A stretch of 64,000 bases of DNA from Clostridium sp. AN503 (GCF_040719375.1 NZ_JBFDTP010000002.1:2967001-3031000), one strand, 5' to 3'; positions 34,452 through 44,312 are shown, counted from the first letter of the stretch. Notes: generated from the letters alone by a model not told the origin. Translations and numbers: made by a program.

Positions 34452-35081
34452 TCATTCGTATTTTAATACAGCCGTATGGGGCTCGGTCTCCTTTGTAAGC
34501 TCCAGCCCATTGCCCGGATATTCCACCACCAGGTCGCACTGGTCCGTGAACGCGTCCAGCGTCCCCAGCACGTCATAGCCAAAGGTTTCGCTGCGGTAAT
34601 GCATGGGGATCACCACCCTGGGTTTGATCCGCTCTACAAGCGCTTTGGCCTGATTCGCATCGATGGTATAAAATCCTCCCACCGGAATCATAACCGCGTC
34701 CAGCCCTTCAAGCTGCGCCGCCTGATCCTCGTTAAGCCCGCATCCCAAGTCACCCAGATGGGCAACCTTTAAGCAGCCGTCATCCAGGATACGGATCGTG
34801 TTGCTCCCCCGCAGCTCCCCATGATGGTCATCATGAAATGCGGCAATCTCTGTGACCTGAAACGGCAACGGCCCATGATCCGTCAGTTCAATGCCCGCCC
34901 GGAAATTGTGGTCACCGTGTTCATGGCTGCACAGTACCAGATCCGCCGTCTCCCGGAGCGGCTTAAACCCAGGCACCCTTCCATCCTCATATGGGTCAAA
35001 GATCACTGCATACCCCTGGAATTCTACCTTAAAACAGGAATGTCCCAGCCAGGTTATCCTCATACTTCCTCGATCCGCCAT
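34452..35081 (-). CDS. MBL-fold metal-dependent hydrolase (UlaG/UPF0173 type)
   Basis: This 209-residue protein has the metallo-beta-lactamase fold of the UlaG/YtkL group: WLGHSCFKVEF at the start, the metal motif SHEHGDHN near residue 52, HLGDLGC near 108 and IPMHYR near 160. Substrates in this group include lactones and phosphodiesters; the one here is unknown. The first ATG (35081) has AGGAGG at 9 bases. It is a single gene between the sirtuin-like gene and the fucO terminator. Confidence 0.85.
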   Translation of the reverse strand: MADRGSMRITWLGHSCFKVEFQGYAVIFDPYEDGRVPGFKPLRETADLVLCSHEHGDHNFRAGIELTDHGPLPFQVTEIAAFHDDHHGELRGSNTIRILDDGCLKVAHLGDLGCGLNEDQAAQLEGLDAVMIPVGGFYTIDANQAKALVERIKPRVVIPMHYRSETFGYDVLGTLDAFTDQCDLVVEYPGNGLELTKETEPHTAVLKYE

Positions 35082-35172
35082 TCTGCGCCCTCCTTTACGT
35101 TAAAACCCGTCTTCGTTTTGTCATATTTATAGTTTACTGTCGGGGAATTGCCTTGTCAACCGCCAATGAAAA

Positions 35173-35236
35173 AGCTGCCGCAAATCCAATGAAATCCATC
35201 TGTATATCGACAGACCGTATTGGATTTACGGCAGCT
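35173..35236 (-). terminator. Terminator after fucO
   Basis: Arms AGCTGCCGCAAATCCAAT (35173-35190) and ATTGGATTTACGGCAGCT (35219-35236) pair with one mismatch and are followed on the minus strand by TTTTTC. It lies about 90 bases after the fucO stop codon. Confidence 0.75.
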
Positions 35237-35326
35237 ATTCTGTTATTTTATAATCTGAACATCAGTCCTGTACACCAACTCTGCACATCATATGGATCTG
35301 CCGCACCCTGGCAGCTTATATGTTTC

Positions 35327-36475
35327 TTACATCAGAGACTTATAAAGTCCAATGATATCCTCAAGCCCCGCATCCTTCGGGTTGCCCGGAGCGCAGGCGT
35401 CCGCCACTGCAGACTCTGCCAGGAACTGGATATCCTCCTCTTTTACAATCGCCTTTAAGTCCGCCGGGATGCCCACATCCTGGGAAAGCTGCTTCACCGC
35501 GTCCACAGCCGCCTTGCGGTACTCCTCCTGGCTCATGTCATCGACGCCTTCCACGCCCATGGCCTTTGCGATGTATTTGAACTTGTCACCGGTGGCGTCC
35601 GCATTGTAAGCCATGACCGTCGGCAGCAGGATCGCATTGGCTACGCCATGAGGGGTATCATAGACTGCCCCCAGCGCATGGGCCATGGAATGCACGATAC
35701 CCAGTCCGCAGTTGGAAAATCCCATACCGGTCAGATACTGTCCAAGCGCCATGCCTTCCCGTCCCTCGGGAGTGTTATCCACCGCCCCGCGCAGGGATTT
35801 GGCAATGACTTCGATGGCCTTTAAGTTGAACATGTCGGTCATCTCCCAGGCGCCTTTGGTGGTGTAACCCTCGATGGCGTGGGTCAGGGCGTCCATACCG
35901 GTAGATGCGGTCAGGCCCTTCGGCATGGAGGCCATCATCTCCGGGTCCACAAATGCCACAACTGGGATATCGTGGGTGTCCACGCAGACGAACTTCCGCT
36001 TCTTCTCCACATCGGTGATCACGTAGTTGATGGTAACCTCCGCTGCGGTGCCTGCGGTGGTCGGTACGGCCAGGATCGGCACGCACGGGTTCTTCGTCGG
36101 GGCAACGCCCTCTAAGCTTCTTACATCGGCAAACTCCGGATTGGTGATGATGATACCGATGGCCTTTGCAGTATCCATGGATGAGCCGCCGCCGATGGCA
36201 ATGATATAATCCGCACCGGATGCCTTAAATGCGTCTACGCCGGTCTGCACATTCTCGATGGTCGGGTTCGGCTTGATATCGGAGTACAGCTCGTAAGCTT
36301 TCCCTGCCCCATCCAGTATATCCGTTACTTTCTTCGTCACCTGGAACTTCACCAGATCCGGGTCGGAGCAGACAAAAGCCTTTTTAAAGCCCCTTTTTTC
36401 CACCTCTGCCACAATCTCCTGGATGGCGCCTGCGCCGTGATAGGAAGTCTCGTTCAATACGATTCTGTTTGCCAT
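35327..36475 (-). CDS. fucO: Lactaldehyde reductase / iron-dependent alcohol dehydrogenase
   Basis: This 382-residue group III alcohol dehydrogenase is very like E. coli FucO in length and sequence blocks (RGFKKAFV, GGGSSMDTAKAIGI, TTAGTAAEVTINYVITD). The iron ligands are visible in MDALTHAIEG (Asp, His), HSMAHALGA (His) and YDTPHG (His). FucO reduces L-lactaldehyde to 1,2-propanediol in fucose and rhamnose breakdown. I chose the ATG at 36475, which has AAGGAGAG ahead; a 27-codon upstream extension lacks similarity. A TetR-type gene lies upstream but has its own terminator. Confidence 0.9.
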   Translation of the reverse strand: MANRIVLNETSYHGAGAIQEIVAEVEKRGFKKAFVCSDPDLVKFQVTKKVTDILDGAGKAYELYSDIKPNPTIENVQTGVDAFKASGADYIIAIGGGSSMDTAKAIGIIITNPEFADVRSLEGVAPTKNPCVPILAVPTTAGTAAEVTINYVITDVEKKRKFVCVDTHDIPVVAFVDPEMMASMPKGLTASTGMDALTHAIEGYTTKGAWEMTDMFNLKAIEVIAKSLRGAVDNTPEGREGMALGQYLTGMGFSNCGLGIVHSMAHALGAVYDTPHGVANAILLPTVMAYNADATGDKFKYIAKAMGVEGVDDMSQEEYRKAAVDAVKQLSQDVGIPADLKAIVKEEDIQFLAESAVADACAPGNPKDAGLEDIIGLYKSLM

Positions 36476-36571
36476 GATCTTACTCTCCTTTTTGCATTTT
36501 GCTGGAGGACTGTCCTGCGGTCCCCCGTCTTTTTGCTTCTGACATGATTTTAACAATCCCTATGCAAAAAA

Positions 36572-36603
36572 GAAAGTGACAAACGGTTCCATCTGTCACT
36601 TTC
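36572..36603 (-). terminator. Terminator after TetR-type gene
   Basis: A perfect 10-bp stem GAAAGTGACA / TGTCACTTTC is followed on the minus strand by TTTTTT (complement of 36565-36571). It separates the regulator gene from fucO. Confidence 0.8.
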
Positions 36604-36705
36604 CTTTTATTTTTGGTTAAATATACCAGTGCGTTTTGTGCAGTTTACCGATTCCTCCAGACCGTCCGCCTGCTTTAGTCAGGAACATCATTCACAGTCC
36701 TGCCC

Positions 36706-37257
36706 CTATACCAGCCCCAGTTCTGAAAACACCGCTTCCAGCTTCGGAGGCATGGCATCCACCAGCTTGCGGGACATATCCGCAGGCGAATCCTTCATGC
36801 CTCCCAGCACCCATTTTTCCGTCATATACACGGAACCGCGGCAATACATCTCCAACAGGAATTCCAGTTCCTCACCCAGAGGCCGGCTCCGTCTGCGGGC
36901 GATCAAATTTTTATAAAACTGGAGGATCAGCTCAAAATCATGCTCCTTCACGGAATTATGATCATCGGACCGGAATGCCTCCGTAAAAAATGCCTTTTCA
37001 TTTAAAATAAACTCGAACTTCTGGGTCAGGCTCTCCCCCACCGTATTGCCCATACCGATCTGTTCAAAGGACTGAAGCACCAGCTTGTCAAAATACCAGT
37101 TGATCAGGTCGTATTTGTCCTTAAAGTTCCGGTAAAAGGTCTGTCTGGTCATCCCGCAGCCTTCCACGATATCCTTCACTGTGATCTTGTCCACCGGCGT
37201 AGTCTTCATACACTCCCGGATGGAAGCAGCCAGTTTGTATTTTGTCTTATCCGCCAT
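36706..37257 (-). CDS. TetR-family regulator (DhaS-like C-terminal domain)
   Basis: This 183-residue regulator has an N-terminal TetR helix-turn-helix (residues 10-57, with ITVKDIVEGCGMTRQTFYRNFKDK) and a helical C-terminal domain resembling the TetR_C group seen in dihydroxyacetone kinase regulators. It is upstream of fucO in the same orientation and may regulate it or itself; the ligand is unknown. GGGGAA lies upstream of the ATG. Confidence 0.82.
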   Translation of the reverse strand: MADKTKYKLAASIRECMKTTPVDKITVKDIVEGCGMTRQTFYRNFKDKYDLINWYFDKLVLQSFEQIGMGNTVGESLTQKFEFILNEKAFFTEAFRSDDHNSVKEHDFELILQFYKNLIARRRSRPLGEELEFLLEMYCRGSVYMTEKWVLGGMKDSPADMSRKLVDAMPPKLEAVFSELGLV

Positions 37258-37349
37258 ATGTATTCCCCATTTTCCTGAAACGGTCCGTCATTGCCGCCGT
37301 TTGTATCCATTATAAAGAAAATGCAGGAGAAATACAACCGGCAGCCGCA

Positions 37350-38945
37350 TCATTTTCCGGCGGCCTTCATCTGTACCGGCAGCCGGAACGCCTCGTACCA
37401 TGCATATTCGGGACTTTCAAACCGCAGCTTCAGTTCCTGATCCCCCTCTTTATAATAGGCGTGGATCTCGGCCAGTCTTCCGCTCCGATAAGAACCTTTC
37501 GCCCACCGGTCATAATTTGGATTGTCCGGATGTTCTTCTTCCTGGACAATCCGCACATATTGAAGTACTTTATCCGTACCTTCCTTCCGGGTCACCATAA
37601 CCCCCAGGCTCACGCAGGGGCGGAATTCCTCTTTTCCATCTTCCCCTCCGTTTCCAAAGCTCCTTGGCTCCTCCTCTTTTTCGGCTGAGATAATGGTAAT
37701 GGCACAATCTTCAAGTTCCGCTGTCAGATCCAGCTCTGTCCATGTTTCGGGGATCGGGACCGTCAGCCATTCGGACTGCTCCAATTCTGCTCTGCGCAGA
37801 AAGCTGCCCCGCTGCTTTCCAGATAGAACTCCCCCGCCTGAAACTGCTCGGGGATCTCATAGTAAAATGTGGTCCTTGCCCGCCCCTCCATTCTGCTCAA
37901 AAACTCCCGGGGCGATCCATAACCGCTCCGGTTGGCCTGAAACCGGAGTTGCTTTCCTTTCCCGGTCCTGCCATCGGCCTCGCACTTGAGTCCGGAAACT
38001 TCAGGCGTCACCCCTGCGGTTCCGTCGGACCAGGTATATGTCGTCACCGCCAGGCCGTCTTCGGTCCACTCTCCCATAGCCATAAGTCCGATCCCGTCTT
38101 TGATCACCATCCCCGGAATATGCTCTGCGTCCGGGTAAGACGGCGCCTGTTCAAACTCGATGGAAAAACTTTCTTCAAAGCCGGGGATATTTATCTGGTA
38201 GCTTCCCTCCGGCCCGTCGGTTTCCAGCTTCATGTCCTCCGTGTAAAATGCAAAGTTGTGGGTCACGGATCCATACGTCAGATAGCTTTTATAATTCCGT
38301 GAGCTCCAAATCTCTTTTCCTGAGAAACTGCCGCCGGGGATCCCTGCACCGGTTATGGTATACAGGGCATTTCCCTCACTGTCCTCACTCCCGCTCCTGT
38401 ATCCTGCTTTTACCTCGAAAGCTGCTGCGCCCATAAATCCCCTGTTCCTTATCGATCGGAAAATAATCAGGCCCCCAGCTTTCCCCCATGCGCTTTATCT
38501 GCATTCCCTGGTCTTCGTCCTCAACCTCCAGCTTCTCAGCCTCTTCCCTGGAGATCTCTGTGACAGAACGATCCTCCACCATCACTAAGAGCCGGAAAAG
38601 TCCGTCCTGATATATGGAAGACAGAAGCCAGGCTTTCGCGCCGTCCGTCTCGATCGGCTCTGGTTCTTTTTTCATGACATAAACCTGCGGCTGGCCCGCA
38701 GAGAAAATCCCATACCCTGCCGCCAGCTGGACGCCATCCACGATCGCAGGCTGAGTTTCCTCCTGCCGGGCTGCCTCTCCTCCGGGCCTTACCTGCTGTT
38801 TCTCCTGCACACCCTCAGCGCCGGTTGTCTCTGCCCCGTTTTCTGCCCCGCAGGACGCCAGGCACAGGGCTGCAGCCAGACTCAAACCTCCTGCCAGAAT
38901 GCGTTTTCCGATACCGGTTCTGCCGTCAGTCCTCTTTTTCCTCAT
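37350..38945 (-). pseudogene. Lipoprotein gene broken by two frameshifts
   Basis: Three consecutive frames on the minus strand join into one likely protein of about 530 residues. The first (from 38945, GGAGG 8 bases upstream) has a lipoprotein signal ending CLASC and runs to 38385. The second, overlapping, runs to 37763 and is beta-rich (AAAFEVKAGYRSGSED...). The third runs to 37350. Each junction lies at a short homopolymer: GGGGATTT near 38434-38444, and a G4 run at 37807-37810, where one added base would restore the frame. I do not recognise the family. Either the gene is decayed or the sequence has two indel errors. Confidence 0.6.
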
Positions 38946-38981
38946 ATACAGCACCTCCAGTGCGTATGCCGGTCAATACAG

Positions 38982-40598
38982 TTACCGTTTTGCCAGATGT
39001 CTTAAATCCAGCTCGATTCCCTGGATCAGATCCCGCGGAAGCTGATCCGCCGTTTCCTCCAGAGCCTGGCGAATCAACGTCTCCTCCGTCCGTCCAAGAA
39101 CCGCATAAGGATTTCGCTTATCCACCCTTTTGTGGATCATTTCACGCAGTTCCAGATCTTCCGTCTGGTAGAGCCTCAGCAAAAACGGAAGCCTCTTCCA
39201 GGAATCCTCCATCAGTAAAAGCTTGATCAGATACGTGCGGATCACCGGATCCGGGCATGCCAGACAGGCTTCATACAGAATGCCCGCTCCGTACCGTATT
39301 CTCCAGGTTTTTATATTTCTGTAAGCTCTCGCTGCCACAGAAGGTCTCCTGTCAAATAAATAGCTCCAGTACAGATCCTCCATCCTGTCTCCACAGAGCT
39401 TTCCGACCGCAGTCATCGCGGCCGCGGCAAGTGGTTCCTTTTCCCCTTCCAGAAACGCCGTGATGAGGTCTGCATCGGACTCTGTCCCCCACTCACCGAT
39501 GCCAAGGATGACCGACGCCGTCGGCTTTTTCTCCAGCTGCTCTACATAAAAATCATGGATCTGCATCCCGGTATGGCGGCACAGGATCATAGCGGCATAG
39601 CTGCGGATCTTTCCAGATCGGTCAAGCAGCATCTGTTCCAGTCCAGGCCAGGCATCCTTCGTCTTCTGATATCGGTATTCCATCGCGCACAGTTTCACAG
39701 AAACGCTCTTATCCCCAAGATACTGTTCCAGTTCCGGTATGCCAGGAGCATAATTATTCAAAATCCCCCGGATCAAAAGCTTCTTTCCATAGCCGTCCTT
39801 TTCCTGTCTCAAAAGCCGGTCCATCTGATCCTTCAGCAAAACAGGCTCTGTGCTTACCATTCTGTATACAGCGTTTTTCACTGCTGTCTCACAGGTCCTG
39901 ACCTCATCGAGATCTATATCCTTTGCCTTTTTTAACAGATTCAGCCGGATCAGCTCCTCCAGCTCCCTGACCGCCGCCGCGGACCGTCTACGGGAATATT
40001 TCACCCGCTCCATACACACAATGGCCCGGAACAGCTCCGGAATACTGCAATACTCCATCTGCTGCTTCATCAGACAGGCCGCCTTCTCCCGAATTGGCTG
40101 GACCCAGTCATTTAACCGCAATACAAGGTAGGGCAGTGCGTCAGCCTGTCCTGCCAGCCGTTCCAAACACCTCTGCCGAAAATATCCATCGGGATGAAAG
40201 GTACCGAATTTCAACACAGCCGCATATTGTCTGCCGCTTAAAAACGAAAAACGCTCCCCTGAAATGTCAACTTGCTTCCAATCACAGGAACGGTTCTGGC
40301 CATCGTAAGTCCAACTCATCTGGCGGAACTGTTTTTCCAGTTCCAGCATTTTCCCTACATTGATGGAATCCAGCAGATCTGCAAGGCATTGTGCCGTCTG
40401 TATCTGGCAATCATTTCCCCCATCCATGGCAAATACATTATAAACATCATATAAACACCATAGCTTACCGCTGCGAAGCTCCGGAAGTTCCGTGGAATGG
40501 ATAAAACGCAGATAATCCTGGTTCCGCTGCGTATTTTCCTGCTCAGCCTCTTTCATTTTCCCTTCTTTCATCCAGAAACGGTTGTTCCATATTTTCAT
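38982..40598 (-). CDS. HEAT-like repeat protein
   Basis: This 538-residue protein is almost wholly helical. From about residue 130 it shows repeated helix pairs of 30-40 residues with HEAT-like spacing (for example VQPIREKAACLMKQQM, DKSVSVKLCAMEYRY, SGKIRSYAAMILCRH, RPSVAARAYRNI). Such repeats serve as protein-binding scaffolds. There is no signal or membrane segment. It is directly upstream of the frameshifted lipoprotein gene (37 bases), so the two may act together. The start is uncertain; ATGs 9 and 14 codons further in are possible. Confidence 0.6.
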   Translation of the reverse strand: MKIWNNRFWMKEGKMKEAEQENTQRNQDYLRFIHSTELPELRSGKLWCLYDVYNVFAMDGGNDCQIQTAQCLADLLDSINVGKMLELEKQFRQMSWTYDGQNRSCDWKQVDISGERFSFLSGRQYAAVLKFGTFHPDGYFRQRCLERLAGQADALPYLVLRLNDWVQPIREKAACLMKQQMEYCSIPELFRAIVCMERVKYSRRRSAAAVRELEELIRLNLLKKAKDIDLDEVRTCETAVKNAVYRMVSTEPVLLKDQMDRLLRQEKDGYGKKLLIRGILNNYAPGIPELEQYLGDKSVSVKLCAMEYRYQKTKDAWPGLEQMLLDRSGKIRSYAAMILCRHTGMQIHDFYVEQLEKKPTASVILGIGEWGTESDADLITAFLEGEKEPLAAAAMTAVGKLCGDRMEDLYWSYLFDRRPSVAARAYRNIKTWRIRYGAGILYEACLACPDPVIRTYLIKLLLMEDSWKRLPFLLRLYQTEDLELREMIHKRVDKRNPYAVLGRTEETLIRQALEETADQLPRDLIQGIELDLRHLAKR

Positions 40599-40776
40599 AA
40601 GATCATCCCCATCTCACCTGTTGCCACATCTGATAATTCCAGTATATCACAGCTTTTTCAGGGCTTCCACAGATTCCGTGACAAATCCGGAAAATCATGG
40701 TACCATATTACCCAGAGCTGTTTGCTGTATTTGCGGCACAATGTATTTATTTTATTGATTAAGGAGAATACCACCT

Positions 40777-41982
40777 ATGCCAACTGCATCCGTAATACTG
40801 AAAAAAGGCGAAGGCCGCACCGTCAAAGCGGGCGGGGCCTGGATCTATGATAATGAGATTGATAAGATTGAGGGGGAATTTGAAAACGGCGGCATGGTCT
40901 ATGTAAAGGACTTTGACGGATACTCCATGGGACAGGGCTTTATCAACACCCGTTCCAAGATCACCGTGCGCATGATGACGCGGAAAAAGGACGCCGTCGT
41001 GGATGATGCTTTCATAGAGATGCGGGTCCGCAATGCCTGGGAATACCGCAAAGCCACTGTGGATACCGGCAGCTGCCGCCTGATCTTTGGCGAGGCGGAC
41101 TTCCTTCCCGGGATCGTCATTGACAAATTTTCCGATGTCCTGGTGGTAGAGTCCCTGGCGCTCGGCATCGACCGATGGAAACCGGTCATTCTTGAGAAAG
41201 TGAAAATGGTACTGGCTGAGGACGGTATCATCATCCGCGGCATCTATGAGCGCAGCGACGCCAAGGTGCGCCTCCAGGAGGGCATGGAGCGTTTCAAAGG
41301 TTTTATCGGGGAAACGTTTGACACCAAAGTGGAGATTGTGGAAAATGGAGTCCACTACATGGTAGACGTGGAAGACGGACAGAAAACAGGATTTTTCCTG
41401 GATCAGAAGTACAACCGGCTTGCCATCCAGCGGCTGTGCAAAGACAAAAAGGTGCTGGACTACTTCACCCACACCGGTTCCTTTGCCTTAAACGCGGGAA
41501 TCGCCGGCGCGTCCTCCGTCCTTGGGGTGGACGCCTCAGAGTTGGGCGTCGCCCAGGCAAGGGAAAATGCCGCGCTCAACGGTCTGTCCGACCGGGTAGA
41601 GTTTTTATGTGCCGATGTATTTGACCTGCTTCCGGAGCTGGAAAAAAAGGGCGAGAAATTCGATGTGGTCATCCTGGACCCACCTGCCTTCACCAAGTCC
41701 CGCAGTTCCATCAAGAACGCGGTAAAAGGCTACCGGGAGATCAATCTCCGGGGGATGAAGTTAGTGAAGGACGGCGGATATCTGGCTACCTGCTCCTGTT
41801 CCCATTTCATGGATCCGGAGCTGTTTACAAAGACCATCCGCGAGGCCGCAAACAATGTCCACAAGCGCCTGCGCCAGGTGGAATACCGGACCCAGGCAGC
41901 TGACCATCCCATCCTTTGGTCAGGCGATCAGTCGTCCTATTATTTGAAATTTTACATTTTCCAGGTTTGTGATGAGAAATAG
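40777..41982 (+). CDS. RlmI-type class I SAM-dependent rRNA methyltransferase
   Basis: This 401-residue protein has an N-terminal PUA domain (about residues 1-75), a middle beta domain and a C-terminal Rossmann methyltransferase with YFTHTGSFALNAG (SAM loop, near 230), VDASELGV and the catalytic ILDPPAF motif (near 300). It matches RlmI/YccW-type 23S rRNA m5C methyltransferases. The exact target base is not shown by sequence. AAGGAG precedes the ATG by 11 bases. A shared convergent terminator follows. Confidence 0.9.
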   Translation: MPTASVILKKGEGRTVKAGGAWIYDNEIDKIEGEFENGGMVYVKDFDGYSMGQGFINTRSKITVRMMTRKKDAVVDDAFIEMRVRNAWEYRKATVDTGSCRLIFGEADFLPGIVIDKFSDVLVVESLALGIDRWKPVILEKVKMVLAEDGIIIRGIYERSDAKVRLQEGMERFKGFIGETFDTKVEIVENGVHYMVDVEDGQKTGFFLDQKYNRLAIQRLCKDKKVLDYFTHTGSFALNAGIAGASSVLGVDASELGVAQARENAALNGLSDRVEFLCADVFDLLPELEKKGEKFDVVILDPPAFTKSRSSIKNAVKGYREINLRGMKLVKDGGYLATCSCSHFMDPELFTKTIREAANNVHKRLRQVEYRTQAADHPILWSGDQSSYYLKFYIFQVCDEK

Positions 41983-42015
41983 GCTTCCTTTCTCCATTAT
42001 GGAAAAAGAAAGCCT
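41981..42015. terminator. Bidirectional terminator between convergent genes
   Basis: AGGCTTCCTTTCTCCAT and ATGGAAAAAGAAAGCCT form a 17-bp stem with two G-U-type mismatches, overlapping the stop codon of the methyltransferase gene and lying just before the stop of the SanA-type gene. A and T runs inside the arms fit termination in either direction, though the trailing T-run is weak. Confidence 0.6.
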
Positions 42016-42021
42016 GTCCCA

Positions 42022-42720
42022 TTAGTCTTTATCATTTGTCACATTCCCATTCCCACTGACCGGAATCGCCTCTCCCAGATAGGTAGGTTCCGGTTTTATC
42101 ATGCAGTAAAACAGGTCTTTGTTCCTCGCCAGCACTTCGCGCAGATCCCGCCTGGTCTGACCGCCGTAGCGAACCTTCTTCGCCGGGACTCCCCATGTGT
42201 CAATCCCCAGAGAATTCCCGTCATATACCGCCCGGTAGAGATGGTACTGCTGCGTCACCACGATCATGGACTGTACCTGAAATATCTCTTTCGCACGGTA
42301 TGCACTTTCATAGGTGGAAAATCCCGCATGGTCCATAAAAATATCTTCTGAAGGAATCCCCTGTGCCATGGCATATTCTTTCATCTTGTTCACTTCATCA
42401 TACTGCACACGCCCATGGTCACCGCTCATCAAAAGCTTGGGCGCCATGCCCTGCTTATACAGCGCGACTGCCTCATCCAGCCGGTCTTTCAACATCTGGG
42501 TCGGCTCCCCGTCCGGGCGGAGACCGCAGCCGAGCACAAGGATACAGTCCCCGGCCATCTTCTGGTCAGACAAGGCTGTCCAGTCATCCCATATTTTTTT
42601 CTCTGCGACGCTTTTTAGATGCCAGTTCCCGGCAATCATCCCTGCAGACAGGGCTATGCCAAGAAAAATCAGGAGACCGATCCCCTTTTTCAATATGCCA
42701 ACTAATCTCTTTCTTTTCAT
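42022..42720 (-). CDS. SanA/YdcF-family (DUF218) protein
   Basis: This 232-residue protein has an N-terminal membrane anchor (about residues 8-30) and an extracytoplasmic DUF218 domain with CILVLGCGLRPDGEPTQ, LMSGDHGR and VVTQQYHLYRA blocks. SanA-type proteins affect envelope permeability to vancomycin in E. coli; the biochemical role is unclear. Its ATG overlaps the stop of the small upstream ORF (GGATGAAA), so translation is coupled. Confidence 0.85.
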   Translation of the reverse strand: MKRKRLVGILKKGIGLLIFLGIALSAGMIAGNWHLKSVAEKKIWDDWTALSDQKMAGDCILVLGCGLRPDGEPTQMLKDRLDEAVALYKQGMAPKLLMSGDHGRVQYDEVNKMKEYAMAQGIPSEDIFMDHAGFSTYESAYRAKEIFQVQSMIVVTQQYHLYRAVYDGNSLGIDTWGVPAKKVRYGGQTRRDLREVLARNKDLFYCMIKPEPTYLGEAIPVSGNGNVTNDKD

Positions 42721-42890
42721 CCTGTCACCGTATACTCAAACATTTCATAGTGAAGCTTCGTGCCCTCATCAATCTCCTCCGGAAGCAGCGCCCGGGCCAC
42801 CAGCTTCGGCTCCCCGTCCGGCTCGTCCAGCCGCACAAGCCGTGCATAATCTCCGTCTATCTGCGCCACTACATAGTCGTAAGAACCCAT
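42717..42890 (-). CDS. Small 57-residue protein coupled to SanA-type gene
   Basis: This short frame begins at an ATG with GGAGG 6 bases upstream and encodes an acidic protein (MGSYDYVVAQIDGDYARLV to a C-terminal YEMFEYTVTG). The pattern of a small beta domain with IDGDYARL and LLPEEIDEG resembles DUF3006-like proteins. Its stop overlaps the next start by four bases (ATGA). The ribosome binding site and coupling make it a real gene in my view; the function is unknown. Confidence 0.7.
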   Translation of the reverse strand: MGSYDYVVAQIDGDYARLVRLDEPDGEPKLVARALLPEEIDEGTKLHYEMFEYTVTG

Positions 42891-42904
42891 CCTGCTCCTC
42901 CCTC

Positions 42905-44164
42905 TTACCGAAAACTTGAATACAGCTTTCCAGCCTGCAGCGTATGGCCCTTCGCCGCCGCCATCTCGCTGACAGTCACCATCTGAAAGCCCCTTCTGTG
43001 AAGCTCCGGAATGATCCTTAAAGCGGCGTCTCCACTCTGGCTGTACAGCTCGTGCATCAGTACGATATCTCCATCCTTCACATGATCCAGCACGGCCGCC
43101 ACGGTCTTATCCGCATTCTTGGTCTTCCAGTCTAATGTGTCGATATTCCACTGGATCATCGGCATATGGGTATTAGCCACCACCGTGGAATTGTAATTGC
43201 CTCCGGGCAGGCGCATGATCGTTGGCCTCACGCCGCAGGCCGCTTCGATCGCATCGTTGCATTTTGTCACCTGGGCCTGGATCTCTGCCGCTCCCAGCTT
43301 CTGAAGGTATTTGTGGTTCATGGTATGGTTCGCCACCTCATGGCCTTCCCGTACCATCCGCTGGACCTCTGTCTTCCGGGACGCCACCCGGTCGCCCACC
43401 ATAAAGAAGGTGGCCCGTCCGCCGTACTGTGCCAGACAGTCCATGATCCGGTTGCCCACCGACGGCTGGGGGCCATCGTCAAAGGTCAGCGCCACCATCG
43501 GCTTTGATGGGTCGATGGCCCGGCCGCCGGACTGCTGGGCCGCTGCTTCCGCCGCCTGCTGCTGGGCCGCTGCTTCCGCTGCTGCCTGCTGGGCCGCCGC
43601 TTCCGCTGCTGCCTGCTGCGCCTCCGCTTCCGCCGCCGCCTGCTGCTGAGCCGCCGCGTCTGCCGCTGCCTGCTGCTGGGCCGCCGCGTCTGCTGCTCCG
43701 CCTACAGTAATAACACTTGACAGATGGGTCCCCTCATCTCCAGGCGGCACCTGACCGCTGCTGTGTGCCGGGGACTGTGGGGCTTCCGAGTACCCGCCTG
43801 GCGCCGCCGAACCTCCCGGTGCTGAAGGCGCACTTCCTGGGGCTGCCAGACCACCCGGAGACGCCGAAGATCCGCCCGGGGACACTGGTGATCCGCCTGG
43901 CGCTGCAGGTGATCCGCCTGTCGAGGCTGAATCCCCCGGAGCCTGAGAACTGCCTGGCCCGGAAGGAGCCTGCGAACCTCCCGGTCCTCCTGGGGCATTT
44001 ACTGAGGAGGAACTGCCGCTCCCCTGGGCCGGTCCTCCACCTGCCACAACAACCGGCGAATTATATATCCGCATCGACTGCTCTGCCGCATAGGCCGGCT
44101 GCATGGTAAACACCATACATGCGGCTGCAACAGTAGCGATCGCTTTTAACTGTAAACGTTTCAT
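42905..44164 (-). CDS. Secreted polysaccharide deacetylase with low-complexity linkers
   Basis: This 419-residue protein has a signal peptide (residues 1-27, ending AYA), a Gly/Ser/Pro/Ala-rich linker with repeated PGGS units (about 42-135), an Ala/Gln/Glu repeat region (about 158-210) and a C-terminal NodB domain. NodB motifs are TFDDGP near 228, HEVANHTMNH near 280 and RLPGGNYN near 320. It should remove acetyl groups from peptidoglycan or an exported glycan. The start at 44164 has GGGAG 8-9 bases upstream; ATGs further out lack sites. Long linkers may span the cell wall. Confidence 0.85.
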   Translation of the reverse strand: MKRLQLKAIATVAAACMVFTMQPAYAAEQSMRIYNSPVVVAGGGPAQGSGSSSSVNAPGGPGGSQAPSGPGSSQAPGDSASTGGSPAAPGGSPVSPGGSSASPGGLAAPGSAPSAPGGSAAPGGYSEAPQSPAHSSGQVPPGDEGTHLSSVITVGGAADAAAQQQAAADAAAQQQAAAEAEAQQAAAEAAAQQAAAEAAAQQQAAEAAAQQSGGRAIDPSKPMVALTFDDGPQPSVGNRIMDCLAQYGGRATFFMVGDRVASRKTEVQRMVREGHEVANHTMNHKYLQKLGAAEIQAQVTKCNDAIEAACGVRPTIMRLPGGNYNSTVVANTHMPMIQWNIDTLDWKTKNADKTVAAVLDHVKDGDIVLMHELYSQSGDAALRIIPELHRRGFQMVTVSEMAAAKGHTLQAGKLYSSFR

Positions 44165-44312
44165 TCTCTTATCTCCCATATCTTTCATGATTTTGTAACC
44201 GTCCGGAATCCTACGCAACTAACAGAATCCGTCAAGGGCTGTTACTACTGGTTAGTATACATGAATGACTCTTTAAATACAAGACATGGCTTTATGAAAA
44301 CAGATAAAAAAT

